A program made the translations under genes and the position numbers. From positions 124,001 through 188,000 of the forward strand of contig NZ_CP034998.1 in the NCBI RefSeq assembly GCF_002531755.2: DNA of 64,000 nucleotides. Direction: 5' to 3'. Each line of letters begins with the position of its first letter. Position 1 is the stretch's first letter. Positions 1 to 9,703 of the stretch are shown piece after piece. The notes beneath the pieces were generated by a model. The model saw nothing but the letters and a program-made list of their open reading frames with translations, was not told where the DNA came from and made no database searches. This DNA is from Rhizobium acidisoli. Its GTDB lineage: Bacteria > Pseudomonadota > Alphaproteobacteria > Rhizobiales > Rhizobiaceae.

Positions 1-60
1 CCGGTCGAGGCGTCGCGCACGGCGTCTTGATTCCTGACGGCAGCCCTCATAATATCGCCC

Positions 61-78
61 CTGGCCGGATGCGGCCAG
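61..78. other. Hairpin in the left-edge non-coding stretch
   Basis: A perfect 7-bp inverted repeat, CTGGCCG/CGGCCAG with a 4-base loop, lies in the first 217 bases. No gene is recognisable there. It could be the end of a transcript entering from the left, but no T-run follows it. Confidence 0.3.
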
Positions 79-217
79 CCGCCCCGCGACGCTTCGGCGT
101 TATGGTGAATGCATCCAAACCATCCTTCACATCCCTTGCCGTTTGGCGATCGATGGCGAACGGGTCAGCAGACGCGGGCACTGATCGTCCTGTTTGCCGC
201 CGACGGAAGGATGACAT

Positions 218-754
218 ATGCGCGATTTTCGCGATGCCAAACTCATGGCAAAGACCTTGCGGCAGGCCCTTGCCGACCGCGACATTTCCCTCACCCACAG
301 CGAAACGCTCGAAATCGTCGCCCGCCAGTTCGGGCTCGAGCAATGGAATATCCTCTCGGCCAAGATCGATGCGGCGGGTGCGCCCCGCTCCGCGATCGGC
401 ATCGAGCCGCCGATGCCGATCTTCCGCATCTTCTCGGTGGAAAAGGCCATGGAATTCTATTGCGATTTCCTCGGCTTCCATCTCGACTGGGAGCATCGCT
501 TCGGCGAGAATTTCCCGCTCTATTGCCAGGTCTCGCGCGACGGCATGGCGCTGCACCTGAGCGAACATTCCGGCGACGCCAGCCCCGGCGCCAAGGCCTT
601 CGTCCGCGTCGCCAATGTGCGCGCCTACCACGCCGAACTCGCCGGCAAGGACTATCACTACATGAAGCCCGGCGTGGAGGAAGCCCCCTGGGGCCTGGAG
701 ATGACCGTCATCGACCCGTTCAGCAACCGCATCGTATTTTGTGAGCAGAGATAG
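218..754 (+). CDS. Glyoxalase/bleomycin-resistance (VOC) superfamily protein with N-terminal extension
   Basis: The 178-aa product has an N-terminal helical segment of about 60 residues (MRDFRDAKLMAKTLRQAL...), a type often fused to rhizobial glyoxalase-like proteins. A vicinal-oxygen-chelate fold follows from about residue 65 (PMPIFRIFSVEKAMEFYCDF) to the end (VIDPFSNRIVFCEQ). Proteins of this type resemble bleomycin-binding or glyoxalase enzymes; the substrate cannot be read from sequence. GGAAGGA lies about 6 bases before the ATG and fixes the start. The gene stands alone, followed by palindromic repeats. The VOC assignment is solid, but whether it is a resistance protein or an enzyme is open. 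Confidence 0.85.
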   Translation: MRDFRDAKLMAKTLRQALADRDISLTHSETLEIVARQFGLEQWNILSAKIDAAGAPRSAIGIEPPMPIFRIFSVEKAMEFYCDFLGFHLDWEHRFGENFPLYCQVSRDGMALHLSEHSGDASPGAKAFVRVANVRAYHAELAGKDYHYMKPGVEEAPWGLEMTVIDPFSNRIVFCEQR

Positions 755-790
755 GCGGGGCTGACAAAGTCCGCTGCCCCCCCTGTGACA

Positions 791-813
791 TCCCCCGGGT
801 CGAAGCCCGAGGA
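791..813. repeat. CCCGGGT-AAGCCCGAGG type palindromic repeat (partial copy)
   Basis: An imperfect palindrome around CCCGGGTCGAAGCCCGAGG. It is a degenerate member of the family seen again near 19850, 20040, 52760 and 52980. It lies in the spacer 755-1143, which holds no gene. Confidence 0.6.
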
Positions 814-904
814 CAGGAGGGAGGGCGTGGTAAGTGCCGGCCGAATGAAACACCCGCTGTGGCGTACCTCAGTACGCTGACGGCACGTTTGGCGAAAACG
901 CCAA

Positions 905-1010
905 CCCCACTCTCCGTCATCCCAGGCCTTGAGCCTGGGATCCATGCCACGACTGCCGGTGGACCCGGCGTGGATGCTCGGCTCAAGGCCTGGGATGACG
1001 GAGAGTGGGG
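905..1010. repeat. Intergenic element with perfect 31-bp inverted repeats
   Basis: The left arm 905-935 and right arm 980-1010 are exact reverse complements over 31 bases, separated by 44 bases. Each arm also contains the smaller palindrome AGGCCTTGAGCCT or its complement. The arms begin CCCCACTCTCCGTCAT, a string that recurs near 20028 and 52955, so this is a member of a dispersed repeat family and not a local terminator. Transcribed in either direction it would form a very stable hairpin between the VOC gene and the DUF1772 gene. Confidence 0.8.
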
Positions 1011-1143
1011 TAGGCACGGGAAACCATTCAATCGCAGACGCCCGGTCAGAGGCGCCATCCGCTAGTGAAACCAGCCAATGTCAGTCACGGCCTAAACTGA
1101 CTTGGTAAGGGTGGTGAGCCCGCGTGGCTACCGCGCCGCTTTC

Positions 1144-1626
1144 TCAAACCATCATCAGCGTCCTGACAAAGGCGACCGAGGCGAGTAGCGAGGCCACCGT
1201 CCGCACATGGTTCCACCATGTCCAGTCCTTCAGATAGGTCGCCCAGAGTGCGGCCGCTTCCGGCCCGCCGACGGTTACCTTTTCCAGCGCATCGTTCATC
1301 GGCACGTTGAAGATGATGGTCGAGAGGAAGGAGGCGAAGACATAGAGGGCCGCACCCGCCAGCATCAGCGCGGATGCGCCGCCGCGCCAGTTCATCAGCG
1401 CCAGCGCCGCGATGACGAGGCAGAGGATTGCCGTCGGCACGAAGAGCGCCATGAACGGCGAGCGGACGATCGTCACGTTGATCGAGTTCATCGCCGCAAT
1501 GCCCTGCTCCGCCGGGATGCGCGAGAAGGCGGTCATGATGAAGGTCGAGAAGGCGAAGAAGATGCCGGCAACGAGGCCGCTGCCGATGGCTGCGGCGACG
1601 AGCGAGAGGATGAGGACGAACTGCAT
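1144..1626 (-). CDS. DUF1772 (anthrone oxygenase-like) membrane protein
   Basis: The 160-aa product has four hydrophobic segments, typical of the DUF1772 family of small integral membrane proteins (MQFVLILSLVAAAIGSGL at the N-terminus, then an 'FFAFSTF' segment). Some family members are called anthrone oxygenases, but the activity here is unknown. An upstream in-frame ATG at 1650 exists. The start at 1626 is preferred because GGAAGGAG sits 7 bases before it. The gene is divergent from a TetR regulator 97 bp away, and duplicated operator-like repeats lie between them, so it is probably that regulator's target. Confidence 0.85.
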   Translation of the reverse strand: MQFVLILSLVAAAIGSGLVAGIFFAFSTFIMTAFSRIPAEQGIAAMNSINVTIVRSPFMALFVPTAILCLVIAALALMNWRGGASALMLAGAALYVFASFLSTIIFNVPMNDALEKVTVGGPEAAALWATYLKDWTWWNHVRTVASLLASVAFVRTLMMV

Positions 1627-1654
1627 GTCGAAGCTCCTTCCAAGGGCCAAAATC

Positions 1655-1698
1655 AGAGAAACTCTCTTATTTGCAAAATGAGATAAACTCTCTTATTT
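1655..1698. promoter_or_regulatory. Duplicated operator candidate between DUF1772 gene and tetR
   Basis: The 14-base string AAACTCTCTTATTT occurs exactly at 1659-1672 and 1685-1698, a 26-bp period. Each copy is the right part of a short dyad: GAGAAACTCTC at 1656-1666 and GAGATAAACTCTC at 1680-1692. The pair occupies most of the 97-bp divergent promoter region. This fits binding of two TetR dimers and joint control of both genes. It is a visible repeat; binding is inferred. Confidence 0.65.
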
Positions 1699-1723
1699 TC
1701 ATTGTCAACCATGAGGAGCAGGC

Positions 1724-2380
1724 ATGTCGGAACAGCCGGTCGCAACGCGCAGGCGCAATCAGCAGCATCCCGGCCAGCCGCGCCGGATCCCGAGCCAACA
1801 GCGCGGCCGCGACCGCTTCGATAAGATCCTCGCCGTCGCTTCCGAGCTGATCGAAAGCCATGGCAGCGATGGCTTGAAGATGAGCGAGATCGTCGAAAAG
1901 GCCGGTCTGTCCTTCGGCGCTCTCTACCAATATTTTCCCGACAAGAGCGCGATCATCCGCACATTGGCCGAGCGCTTCAACGAGGAGGGCAGGCGCTGCG
2001 TCGAGGCGGAACTGGCTGAGGTGACCGACGCTGCGGCGCTCACCGGCGCGCTTGCCAATATCGCCGACGAATATTACGCCTTTTTCCGTCGTGAGCCGGT
2101 GATGCGCGACATCTGGCATGCGACCCATACCGACAAGCTGCTGCAACAGGTCGATGCCGAGGACATGGAATTCCACGCCCGGGCATTGCTCGCCGTGCTC
2201 GTGCGCCTGTGGCCGGATCGCGACAGCGGCGAGCTTCTGGCGATCGCCCGGCTGACGATGCAGCTGCTTGCCGCCGCCGTACGTTATGCCGTTTCGCTTG
2301 GTGCCAAGGAGGGCGACGCGGCGATTGCCCTGTTCAAGAAGATGCAGGGACTCGATATCGGCCGTCTGTTGCTGGAATAG
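1724..2380 (+). CDS. TetR/AcrR family transcriptional regulator
   Basis: The 218-aa product has a basic N-terminus and a TetR helix-turn-helix at about residues 30-75 ([20 protein letters not shown]), followed by an all-helical ligand-binding domain. The start ATG has GAGGAG 5 bases upstream. It is divergent from the DUF1772 membrane gene, and the shared intergenic region carries duplicated dyads, so it most likely represses itself and that gene. pyrE follows 70 bp downstream with its own ribosome binding site. The inducer is unknown. Confidence 0.9.
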
Positions 2381-2450
2381 CCGCGCCTGCGTCTGGAAAC
2401 GATGGGCTCTTGCTGCTATTGCCGGAGACACAAAGCTGAAGGAGAGCCGC

Positions 2451-3140
2451 ATGATCCAGACGACATTTCCCGACCGCGCCGTCATGGCCGAACTGGTGGC
2501 CAAGATGCTCTGGGAGATCAAGGCGGTGCATTTCAATGCCGCCCAGCCTTATAAACTTGCCTCCGGCATGGCGAGCCCGGTCTATATCGATTGCCGCAAG
2601 CTGCTTTCCTTCCCGCGCATCCGCTCGACAGTGATGGATTTCGCCGCCAGCACCCTGTTGCGCGATGCCGGCTTCGAGCAGTTCGATTGCATCGCCGGCG
2701 GTGAGACCGCCGGCATCCCCTTCGCCGCGCTGCTTGCCGATCGCCTCGGCCTGCCGATGATCTATGTCCGCAAGCAGCCGAAGGGCCATGGCCGCAATGC
2801 CCAGATCGAAGGCAATATGCCGGAAGGGTCGCGCGTGCTGGTCATCGAGGACCTGACGACGGCCGGAACCAGCATGTTCAAGTTCATCGATGCCGTGCGC
2901 GCTGCCGGCGGCATCGTCGATCACGGCATCGCGCTGTTCTTCTACGACATCTTCGGCCAGCAGCGCTTTACCGACGGCAAGGTGAGACTGCATCACATCG
3001 CCACCTGGCGCAATATGCTGGCGGTCGCCAAGGCGCAGAAGCTGTTCGACGACAAGACGCTTGAGGAGGTCGAGGCTTTCCTCGATGCGCCGCTCGCCTG
3101 GTCGGGACTCAATGGCGGCGTCAGTGAGCTTTCGCTCTAA
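2451..3140 (+). CDS. pyrE: Orotate phosphoribosyltransferase
   Basis: This enzyme converts orotate and PRPP to orotidine 5'-phosphate in de novo pyrimidine synthesis in the cytoplasm. The 229-aa product contains the PRPP-binding motif [13 protein letters not shown] at about residues 127-139. It also has the KPKGHGR-type catalytic loop ([15 protein letters not shown]) and the ...[18 protein letters not shown]-terminal substrate region. An upstream in-frame start at 2268 would overlap tetR; the ATG at 2451, with AAGGAGA 6 bases upstream, gives the normal family length. The fructokinase gene follows after 62 bp, an arrangement familiar from rhizobia. Confidence 0.95.
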
Positions 3141-3202
3141 TCGGTTGACAAAAGCTCGCTTAATCGGTTGATGAACATATCAGTGCTGTTGGGAGAAATT
3201 CG

Positions 3203-4129
3203 ATGATTTTGTGCTGCGGCGAAGCCTTGATCGACATGCTGCCGAGGGACACCACCCTGGGCGAAAAGGGCTTTGCGCCCTATGCCGGCGGCGCGATTTT
3301 CAATACCGCCATCGCGCTTGGCCGCCTCGGCATTCCCACCGCCTTCTTCACCGGTATTGCCGACGACATGATGGGCGAAATCCTGCTTGCGACACTGAAG
3401 GCGAGCAATGTCGACTACAGCCCCTGCGCCATCACGCAGCGGCCCTCGACGATCGCTTTCGTCAAACTCGTCAACGGCCAGGCGACCTATGCCTTCTACG
3501 ACGAGGGCACGGCCGGCCGGATGATCACCGAGGCCGACCTGCCTGATCTTGGCGATGATTGCGAAGCGCTGCATTTCGGCGCCATCAGCCTGATCCCGAG
3601 CCCCTGCGGCGAAACCTATGAAGCGCTGCTCGACCGTGAGGCCGAAAAGCGCGTCATCTCGCTCGACCCCAACATCCGTCCTGGCTTCATCAAGGACAAG
3701 CCGGCGCATATGGCCCGCATCAAGCGCATGGCGGCCAAATCCGACATCGTCAAATTCTCCGACGAGGATCTCGACTGGTTCGGTCTCGCAGGCGACCATG
3801 ACGCGCTCGCCGCCCATTGGCTCGCCCACGGCGCCAAACTCGTCGTCATCACCAAGGGCGCCGAAGGCGCCTCCGGTTATACCAGGGAGCGTAAGGTGAC
3901 GGTGCCGAGCGAACGCGTCACGGTGGTCGACACGGTCGGCGCCGGCGACACCTTCGATGCCGGCGTCCTGGCCTCGCTGAAGATGGACGGCCTGCTGACC
4001 AAGCCGCAAGTCGCCGCGCTCGACGAACAGGCTGTCCGAAAGGCCCTGACGCTCGGCGCAAAGGCGGCGGCCGTCACCGTCTCGCGTGCCGGCGCCAACC
4101 CGCCCTGGGCGCGTGAAATTGGGCTCTAG
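3203..4129 (+). CDS. frk: Fructokinase (PfkB family carbohydrate kinase)
   Basis: The 308-aa product phosphorylates fructose with ATP and feeds fructose, mannitol and sucrose carbon into hexose-phosphate metabolism. The PfkB N-terminal signature (YAGGAIFNTAIALGRLG) is near residues 28-45. The C-terminal signature DTVGAGDTFDAG near residue 245 holds the catalytic Asp and anion hole. GGGAGAAA precedes the ATG. Fructokinase next to pyrE was described in R. leguminosarum, and pgi is encoded nearby on the other strand, so the next step of the pathway is local. Family is certain; fructose specificity rests on this synteny. Confidence 0.88.
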   Translation: MILCCGEALIDMLPRDTTLGEKGFAPYAGGAIFNTAIALGRLGIPTAFFTGIADDMMGEILLATLKASNVDYSPCAITQRPSTIAFVKLVNGQATYAFYDEGTAGRMITEADLPDLGDDCEALHFGAISLIPSPCGETYEALLDREAEKRVISLDPNIRPGFIKDKPAHMARIKRMAAKSDIVKFSDEDLDWFGLAGDHDALAAHWLAHGAKLVVITKGAEGASGYTRERKVTVPSERVTVVDTVGAGDTFDAGVLASLKMDGLLTKPQVAALDEQAVRKALTLGAKAAAVTVSRAGANPPWAREIGL

Positions 4130-4180
4130 GACAAGCGGCGTCACGGAGGATGGCTTGGATAAGGCTTGAGCCGGCCCCAG

Positions 4181-4318
4181 CCCCTCATCCGGCTGCCGCC
4201 ACCTTCTCCCCGTAAACGGGGCGAAGGGGACAAGCAGCGACCTCTCGGTCTCTCACCGCCGTTTCGTATGGCACGTCCCCTCTCCCCGTCAGAACGGGGA
4301 GAGGGTTAGGGTGAGGGG
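4181..4318. repeat. RIME1-like intergenic mosaic element
   Basis: A 138-bp element bounded by CCCCTCATCCGGCTGCCGCC and a complementary TTAGGGTGAGGGG end. Inside it are two palindromes, TTCTCCCCGTAAACGGGGCGAA and CTCTCCCCGTCAGAACGGGGAGAG. Similar elements lie near 10440, 29375, 40740, 47544 and 61890. It sits between the convergent frk and otsA genes and may act as a bidirectional terminator. The name follows the Rhizobium intergenic mosaic elements described in the 1990s. Confidence 0.85.
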
Positions 4319-4395
4319 CAATTTCTGAAGTTGCTTCGCCAGCGGCGCGGGAAGACCCTATGTCGAGGAGTTGTGGCCGCTGCGCGCTTTTGAGA

Positions 4396-5802
4396 CTACC
4401 CCTGAGCCCCGCTCCGGTCGGAGCTCGGGGCAGCCACCAGGTCCCGCAGGAAATCTTTGCACCAGAGCGAGACGTCGTGCGAGAGCAGATGGTCCATCAT
4501 CCTCCTCCAGCGGTCGCGGCGTTCCTCGAGCGACATGGCAAGGCCTCTGGCGACGGCATTGGCCGTGCCTTCGACGTCATAAGGATTGACCAGCAGCGCA
4601 CCCTTCAACTCGCGGGCCGCGCCGGCGAAGCGGGATAGCACCAAGACGCCGGGGCGATCCGGATCCTGGGCGGCGACATATTCCTTGGCGACGAGGTTCA
4701 TGCCGTCGCGCAATGGCGTGACCAGCCCGATCGTCGCCAGCCGGAACAGGCCGGCGAGCACGTTGCGGCTGATCGATCGGTTGACATAGCGGATCGGCAC
4801 CCAGTCGACCGTGCCGATGGCGCCGTTGACGCGGCCGGCCTGTTCGGCGACCATCTTCTGCATCTGCTCGTATTCGGGAACCTCCGATCGCGATTTCGGC
4901 GTGACCTGCAGAAAAGTCACCTTGTTCTGGTAGGCCGGATTGCTGGTGATGAAGCGCTCGAACGCCTCCAGCCGCTCAATGATGCCCTTCGAATAATCGA
5001 GCCGGTCGACCCCGATGATCATGTCGCGGCCTTCAATGCTGCGCCGGGTCTTCTGGACCATGACGTTGTTTGCGGCTTTTTCGGCGAATGCGGCGAATCC
5101 AGCGGTTTCGATGCCGATCGGATAGGCGCCGGCCTTGAAGACCCGCCCGTGCGAATCGAACAATCCGTTGCCGAGGTCGTCGCCAATGCCTTCCCTTCTG
5201 AGATAGCCGGCGAAGTTCTGCAGGTCGTAGTCGGTCTGGAAGCCAACCAGATCGTAATGCGAAAGCCCACGCATGATTTCTTCGTGGACCGGCATGGTGA
5301 CGAGGATGTCGGCCGGCGGCCAGGGAATGTGCAGAAAGAAGCCGATCCGGTTCTTCAGCCCCATTTGCCGCAGCTCGGCCGCCAGCGGGATGAGGTGGTA
5401 ATCGTGAACCCAGATAATATCATCCGGCTCGATCAGCGGCGCCAGCCGGTGCGCGAAGAAGCGGTTGACGCGGAAATAGCCGGCCATTTCCTTCCGGCCA
5501 TATTCGGCAAGGTCCAGGCGATAGTGGCAGATGGGCCAGAGAACGCGATTGGCAAAGCCGCGGTAATATTCCTCGACATCGGTGTCGGTGAGATCGGTCA
5601 GCGCATAGGTGATATTGCCCTTCTGCTGTTGCGACAGCGGGCCCGGTTCCCGATCGCCGCTCGACTCTCCCGACCACCCCATCCAGATGCCGCCGCGCTC
5701 CTGCAAGGCTGCCTGCAGTGCAACGGCCAGGCCGCCGGCAGCAGCACCCCCATCCTTGCTCGGCACGGGAACACGATTGGAAACGACGATCAGACGGCTC
5801 AT
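4396..5802 (-). CDS. otsA: Alpha,alpha-trehalose-phosphate synthase (UDP-forming)
   Basis: This enzyme joins UDP-glucose and glucose-6-phosphate to make trehalose-6-phosphate, a step in osmoprotectant synthesis. The 468-aa GT20 product shows the family landmarks: [16 protein letters not shown] at the N-terminus, [18 protein letters not shown] near residue 130, [21 protein letters not shown] near residue 260 and [13 protein letters not shown] near residue 360. AAGGAA lies 6 bases before the ATG. No otsB phosphatase gene is adjacent. pgi lies upstream in the same direction but is separated by 437 bp containing a hairpin terminator, so otsA probably has its own promoter. Confidence 0.95.
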   Translation of the reverse strand: MSRLIVVSNRVPVPSKDGGAAAGGLAVALQAALQERGGIWMGWSGESSGDREPGPLSQQQKGNITYALTDLTDTDVEEYYRGFANRVLWPICHYRLDLAEYGRKEMAGYFRVNRFFAHRLAPLIEPDDIIWVHDYHLIPLAAELRQMGLKNRIGFFLHIPWPPADILVTMPVHEEIMRGLSHYDLVGFQTDYDLQNFAGYLRREGIGDDLGNGLFDSHGRVFKAGAYPIGIETAGFAAFAEKAANNVMVQKTRRSIEGRDMIIGVDRLDYSKGIIERLEAFERFITSNPAYQNKVTFLQVTPKSRSEVPEYEQMQKMVAEQAGRVNGAIGTVDWVPIRYVNRSISRNVLAGLFRLATIGLVTPLRDGMNLVAKEYVAAQDPDRPGVLVLSRFAGAARELKGALLVNPYDVEGTANAVARGLAMSLEERRDRWRRMMDHLLSHDVSLWCKDFLRDLVAAPSSDRSGAQG

Positions 5803-6239
5803 GAGGTTCCTTTGCCTGAGAGCGGTTCAGCTTTTCACGGAAGCGCCTGCTCATAGGCCGATGGGAGTGATGGAACGGAGCGTCGTCCCAGGCTTGATAG
5901 GCCATGTCTTGGGAAGCAGCCCCTGCACAGAATTTGCTTGAATCTAGGGCGATTGCCGCAGATTGAAAGAATTCTTTCTACAATTTTCTATTAGAAGAAC
6001 GTTTCATCCGCTTCCGCACGACGGGCGGCGATGCGGGCGCGCGCACACGATCCTGCCGATGTCGGTTCACCATCTGCGGCCGCAATGATGATGTTGACGC
6101 CTGCCGCGATGACGGTTCATGGATAGCCTGCGCGGGGCGCGGCCCGTAGCGGGACGCCGCTCCCAGGATGGGGCGCGAAGGCCGGGCATAGACGTCTGCC
6201 CGGCCGCTTGCGTTAAGATGAGGCGGCTGCCTCGAGTGC
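5803..6239. other. Non-coding spacer between otsA and pgi
   Basis: I see no credible gene in this 437-bp spacer. It holds the pgi terminator hairpin at 6180-6205. It also holds a perfect 14-bp palindrome, GAAAGAATTCTTTC at 5965-5978, in a short AT-rich patch (5950-6000) about 165 bp upstream of otsA. That patch is the likely otsA promoter region and the palindrome a possible operator. Confidence 0.5.
6180..6205 (-). terminator. Hairpin terminator candidate after pgi
   Basis: A 9-bp perfect stem GGCCGGGCA/TGCCCGGCC with an 8-base loop begins 34 bases past the pgi stop codon. No T-run follows, so it may need Rho or act as a 3' end stabiliser. Confidence 0.6.
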
Positions 6240-7865
6240 TTACTTCGCGAGCCTCGACAGCGCAGCAACCAGGCCCTGCGTCGACGAGTCGTGTCCCGCA
6301 GCACTCTCCTTGCCCTCGACGACAGGCAGCAGGCCCGTTGCCAGTTCCTTGCCGAGTTCGACGCCCCACTGGTCGAAGGAGTTGATGCGGAAGAGCACGC
6401 CTTCGACGAAGACGCGGTGTTCGTATAGCGCGATCAGGCGGCCGAGGGCATAAGGGGTCAGCTTGTCGTAGACGAAGGTGATCGACGGGCGGTTGCCGGT
6501 GAAGACGCGGTGCGGAGCGATGAAATCGGCCTTCTTGTCGTCCATGCCCTTGTCGGTCAGCTGCTTCTTGGCTTCCGCGAAGCTGCGGCCCTTCATCAGC
6601 GCTTCCGACTGGGCGAGAACGTTGGAGATCAGCAGCTGGTGCTGGTGACGCAGCTCCGGCTCGAAGGCATTGGCGGCGATCATGAATTCGGCCGGGATGA
6701 TGCTCGTGCCCTGATGGATGAGCTGGTAGAAAGCGTGCTGGCCGTTGGTGCCGGGTTCGCCCCAGACGACGGGGCCGGAATTGCCTTGAACCGGCGTGCC
6801 GTCGATGGTCACACCCTTGCCGTTCGATTCCATGTCGAGCTGCTGCAGATAGGCCGGGAAGCGCGACAGGCGCTGGTCGTAGGGCAGGATGGCGCGGGTC
6901 GGGTATTCAAGCACATTGCGGTGGTAGAAGCCGATCAGGCCGAGCAGCATCGGCAGGTTCTCGGTAATCGGCGCCTGACGGAAGTGATTGTCGACGGCAT
7001 GGGCGCCATCGAGGAACTTGCCGAAATTCTCCGGGCCGATGGCGATCATCAGCGGCAGGCCGATCGCCGACCAGATCGAGTAACGGCCGCCGACCCAGTC
7101 CCAGAAGCCGAAGACACGGGCGCTGTCGATGCCGAAGGCGGCAACCTTGTCGAGCGCCGTCGAGACCGCGGCGAAATGATGCTGCACGGCCGCTTCGCCG
7201 AGCGCCTTGGCGATGAAATTGCGCGCCGTCTGCGCATTGGTCATCGTCTCCACCGTGGTGAAGGTCTTCGAGGCGACGATGAAGAGCGTCGTCTCCGGCT
7301 GCACCAACTTCAGGATATCGGCAATATGGGCGCCGTCGATGTTGGAGACGAAATGGGCGCGCGGACCGTCATGGAAGGGGGCAAGCGCCAGCGTCGCCAT
7401 CACCGGGCCGAGATCCGAGCCGCCGATGCCGATATTGATGACATCGGTGATCGCCTTGCCGGTCGCGCCCTTCAGCGCGCCGGAGCGGACGCCGTCGGCG
7501 AACTTACCCATGGCGGCCAGCACAGCGTTGACATCGGGCATGACGTCCTTGCTGTCGACCAGAACCGGCGTGTTGGAGCGGTTGCGCAGCGCGGTGTGCA
7601 GAACGGCGCGATCCTCGGTGAAATTGATCGCCTTGCCGGAGAACATCTCCTCGCGCTTCTTCTCGACGCCGCCTTCTTCAGCGAGTTTCACCAGCAGCTT
7701 GAGGATGTCGTCATTCACCGCCGTCTTGGAAAAATCCATCAAGAGATCATCAAGCGAGACGGAGAAGCGCGAAAAACGCTCGGAATCGGCGGCGAAGGCC
7801 GCACGGAGATCGGTCGCCTTGGTGGCGGCGGCGGTGCTTTTCAGCTGTTCGACGATGGCGTTCAT
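6240..7865 (-). CDS. pgi: Glucose-6-phosphate isomerase
   Basis: The enzyme interconverts glucose-6-phosphate and fructose-6-phosphate in the cytoplasm. The 541-aa product has the usual bacterial length. It carries both PROSITE-type regions: the sugar-binding [10 protein letters not shown] near residue 145, the [15 protein letters not shown] segment with the catalytic Glu region, [16 protein letters not shown] with the active-site His, and the C-terminal [12 protein letters not shown] with the catalytic Lys. AGGAG precedes the ATG by 6 bases. fadD lies upstream in the same direction behind a strong terminator, so pgi is probably its own unit. It links frk and otsA metabolism nearby. Confidence 0.97.
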   Translation of the reverse strand: MNAIVEQLKSTAAATKATDLRAAFAADSERFSRFSVSLDDLLMDFSKTAVNDDILKLLVKLAEEGGVEKKREEMFSGKAINFTEDRAVLHTALRNRSNTPVLVDSKDVMPDVNAVLAAMGKFADGVRSGALKGATGKAITDVINIGIGGSDLGPVMATLALAPFHDGPRAHFVSNIDGAHIADILKLVQPETTLFIVASKTFTTVETMTNAQTARNFIAKALGEAAVQHHFAAVSTALDKVAAFGIDSARVFGFWDWVGGRYSIWSAIGLPLMIAIGPENFGKFLDGAHAVDNHFRQAPITENLPMLLGLIGFYHRNVLEYPTRAILPYDQRLSRFPAYLQQLDMESNGKGVTIDGTPVQGNSGPVVWGEPGTNGQHAFYQLIHQGTSIIPAEFMIAANAFEPELRHQHQLLISNVLAQSEALMKGRSFAEAKKQLTDKGMDDKKADFIAPHRVFTGNRPSITFVYDKLTPYALGRLIALYEHRVFVEGVLFRINSFDQWGVELGKELATGLLPVVEGKESAAGHDSSTQGLVAALSRLAK

Positions 7866-7949
7866 GGGAGGCTCCTTTGGAGGCGGAAAGGTTGCGGAAA
7901 CTATTCGCTTTATCCGGCCTAAATCAAGTTCAGCCGCCGCTCCAATATG

Positions 7950-7980
7950 AAAAAAGCCACCCGCGGCGAGCGGATGGCTC
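7950..7980 (-). terminator. Rho-independent terminator of fadD
   Basis: On the minus strand a GAGCCATCCGC/GCGGGTGGCT stem with a short loop is followed by TTTTTT. It lies just past the fadD stop and before the pgi start, separating the two transcripts. Confidence 0.85.
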
Positions 7981-8002
7981 TAATTTCATCAGACTGTTAA
8001 AT

Positions 8003-9703
8003 TCAGCCGCGCAGGTCCTTGCGCAGGATCTTGCCAACAGGCGACTTCGGCAGCTCGGTGCGGAATTCGATGAAGCGCGGGCGTTTGTAATTGGTGAGGT
8101 TGGCGATGCAATGGGCCTTCACCTCGGCCTCGGTCAGCTTCGGATCCTTCCTGACCACGAAGAGTTTGACCGCCTCACCCGAATGCCCGTCCGGCACGCC
8201 GATCGCCGCTGCCTCGAGGATGCCGGCATGCATGGCGGCGACTTCCTCGATCTCGTTCGGATAGACGTTGAAGCCTGAAACCAGGATCATGTCCTTCTTG
8301 CGGTCAACGATCTTGGTATAGCCGCGCGCATCCATGAAACCCATATCTCCAGAGCGGAAATAACCGTCCTCGGTCATCACCCGCGCCGTCTCCTCCGGCT
8401 TCTGCCAATAGCCGGCCATCACCTGCGGCCCGCGGATGCAGATCTCGCCGACCTCGCCGAGCGGCAGCGATTTTCCGTCCTCGTCGCGGATATCGAGATC
8501 GGTGGAGGGCATCGGCAGGCCGATCGAGCCGGTGAACTCCGGCGAATCGAAGCGGTTGGCGGTGGCGACAGGCGAGGTTTCGGAAAGGCCGTAACCCTCC
8601 GTCACCGCCGTGCCGGTTATTTTCAACCAGCGTTCGGCGACCGGGCGCTGCACGGCCATGCCGCCGCCGAGCGACATGATCAGCGGGGAGAAATCGAGCT
8701 TGGCGAAATCGGCATTGTTCATCAGCGCATTGAACAGCGTATTGAGGCCGGGAAAGATATGCACATCGGACTTGCCGAATTCCTTGACGAGACCGGGAAT
8801 GTCGCGCGGATTGGCGATCAGGATATTGCGGGCGCCGAGCGACATGCCCATCAGCGAATTCACCGTCAGCGCGAAAATGTGGTAGAGCGGCAGGGCGCAG
8901 AGGAAATTCAGCACCTCGGGCTGTTTCTTGCGCTCGAAGGCCGATCTGAGCCAGAGCGATAGCTGCAGCTTGTTGGCAAGCAGGTTTGCATGCGTCAGCA
9001 CCGCGCCCTTGGCAACGCCCGTCGTGCCGCCGGTATATTGCAGGAAGGCGATATCGCTGCCGGCAAGCGTGACCGGCTGCAGCGTTTTTTTCGCCCCTTC
9101 GCGCAGCACCTGGCCGAAGCTTTTGTGCTGAGGGATCGACCAGGAGGGAACGAGCTTCTTCACCTTGCGCACGGCGAAATTGACGATCAGCCCCTTCAGC
9201 CCCAGCATTTCGCCGAGCGAGGTGACGACGACATGCTTGAGGTCGGTCTTGTTCAGGACCTGCTCCACCGTGCGGGCGAAATTTTCCAGCACGAAGATCG
9301 CCTTGGCGCCGGAATCGCGCAGCTGATGTTCGAGCTCGCGCGGCGTATAGAGCGGGTTGACGTTGACGACGACGAAGCCGGCCCTGAGGATGGCGTAGGT
9401 GGCGACCGGGTTCTGCAAGACGTTCGGCATCATCACCGCGACGCGGTCGCCCTTCTCCAGGCCGGCGCTCTGCAGCCAGGCGGCGACCTTGCGCGTCTGG
9501 CTTTCCAGCTCGCGGTAGCTCATCGCCTTGCCCATGCTGGCAAAGGCGGTGCGGTCGGCGAAACGGGCGCAGGATTTTTCCAGCAGTTCCGCCAGCGAGG
9601 CATATTCCAGCGGCGGAAGCTCGGCCGGAACCACATCCGGATAGGCGGCAAGCCAGGGTTTTTCAGGCTTGGCTCCGTTCGGATGGACGGAAATGCTGTT
9701 CAT
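8003..9703 (-). CDS. fadD: Long-chain fatty acid-CoA ligase
   Basis: This ligase activates long-chain fatty acids to acyl-CoA through an acyl-AMP intermediate, the entry step of beta-oxidation, and is usually membrane associated. The 566-aa product is an ANL-superfamily enzyme. The P-loop YTGGTTGVAKGAVLTH lies near residue 220, GYGLSETSP near 370, the YFRSGDMGF Asp motif near 450, and the linker DRKKDMILVSGFNVYPNEIE near 470. The catalytic Lys is in SPVGKILRKDLR at the C-terminus. Its upstream region carries a palindrome of the type bound by fatty-acid or branched-chain catabolism regulators. It is a single-gene unit ending in a strong terminator. Confidence 0.93.
   Translation of the reverse strand: MNSISVHPNGAKPEKPWLAAYPDVVPAELPPLEYASLAELLEKSCARFADRTAFASMGKAMSYRELESQTRKVAAWLQSAGLEKGDRVAVMMPNVLQNPVATYAILRAGFVVVNVNPLYTPRELEHQLRDSGAKAIFVLENFARTVEQVLNKTDLKHVVVTSLGEMLGLKGLIVNFAVRKVKKLVPSWSIPQHKSFGQVLREGAKKTLQPVTLAGSDIAFLQYTGGTTGVAKGAVLTHANLLANKLQLSLWLRSAFERKKQPEVLNFLCALPLYHIFALTVNSLMGMSLGARNILIANPRDIPGLVKEFGKSDVHIFPGLNTLFNALMNNADFAKLDFSPLIMSLGGGMAVQRPVAERWLKITGTAVTEGYGLSETSPVATANRFDSPEFTGSIGLPMPSTDLDIRDEDGKSLPLGEVGEICIRGPQVMAGYWQKPEETARVMTEDGYFRSGDMGFMDARGYTKIVDRKKDMILVSGFNVYPNEIEEVAAMHAGILEAAAIGVPDGHSGEAVKLFVVRKDPKLTEAEVKAHCIANLTNYKRPRFIEFRTELPKSPVGKILRKDLRG

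Noticed and set aside
47..853. 268-codon minus-strand frame at the left edge
   Set aside because: It is antisense to the VOC gene at 218-754, which has a good ribosome binding site and recognisable fold; the frame has no domain.
6510..7922. 470-codon plus-strand frame opposite pgi
   Set aside because: Shadow of a highly conserved gene in GC-rich DNA; the product is Arg/Glu/His-rich with no domain.
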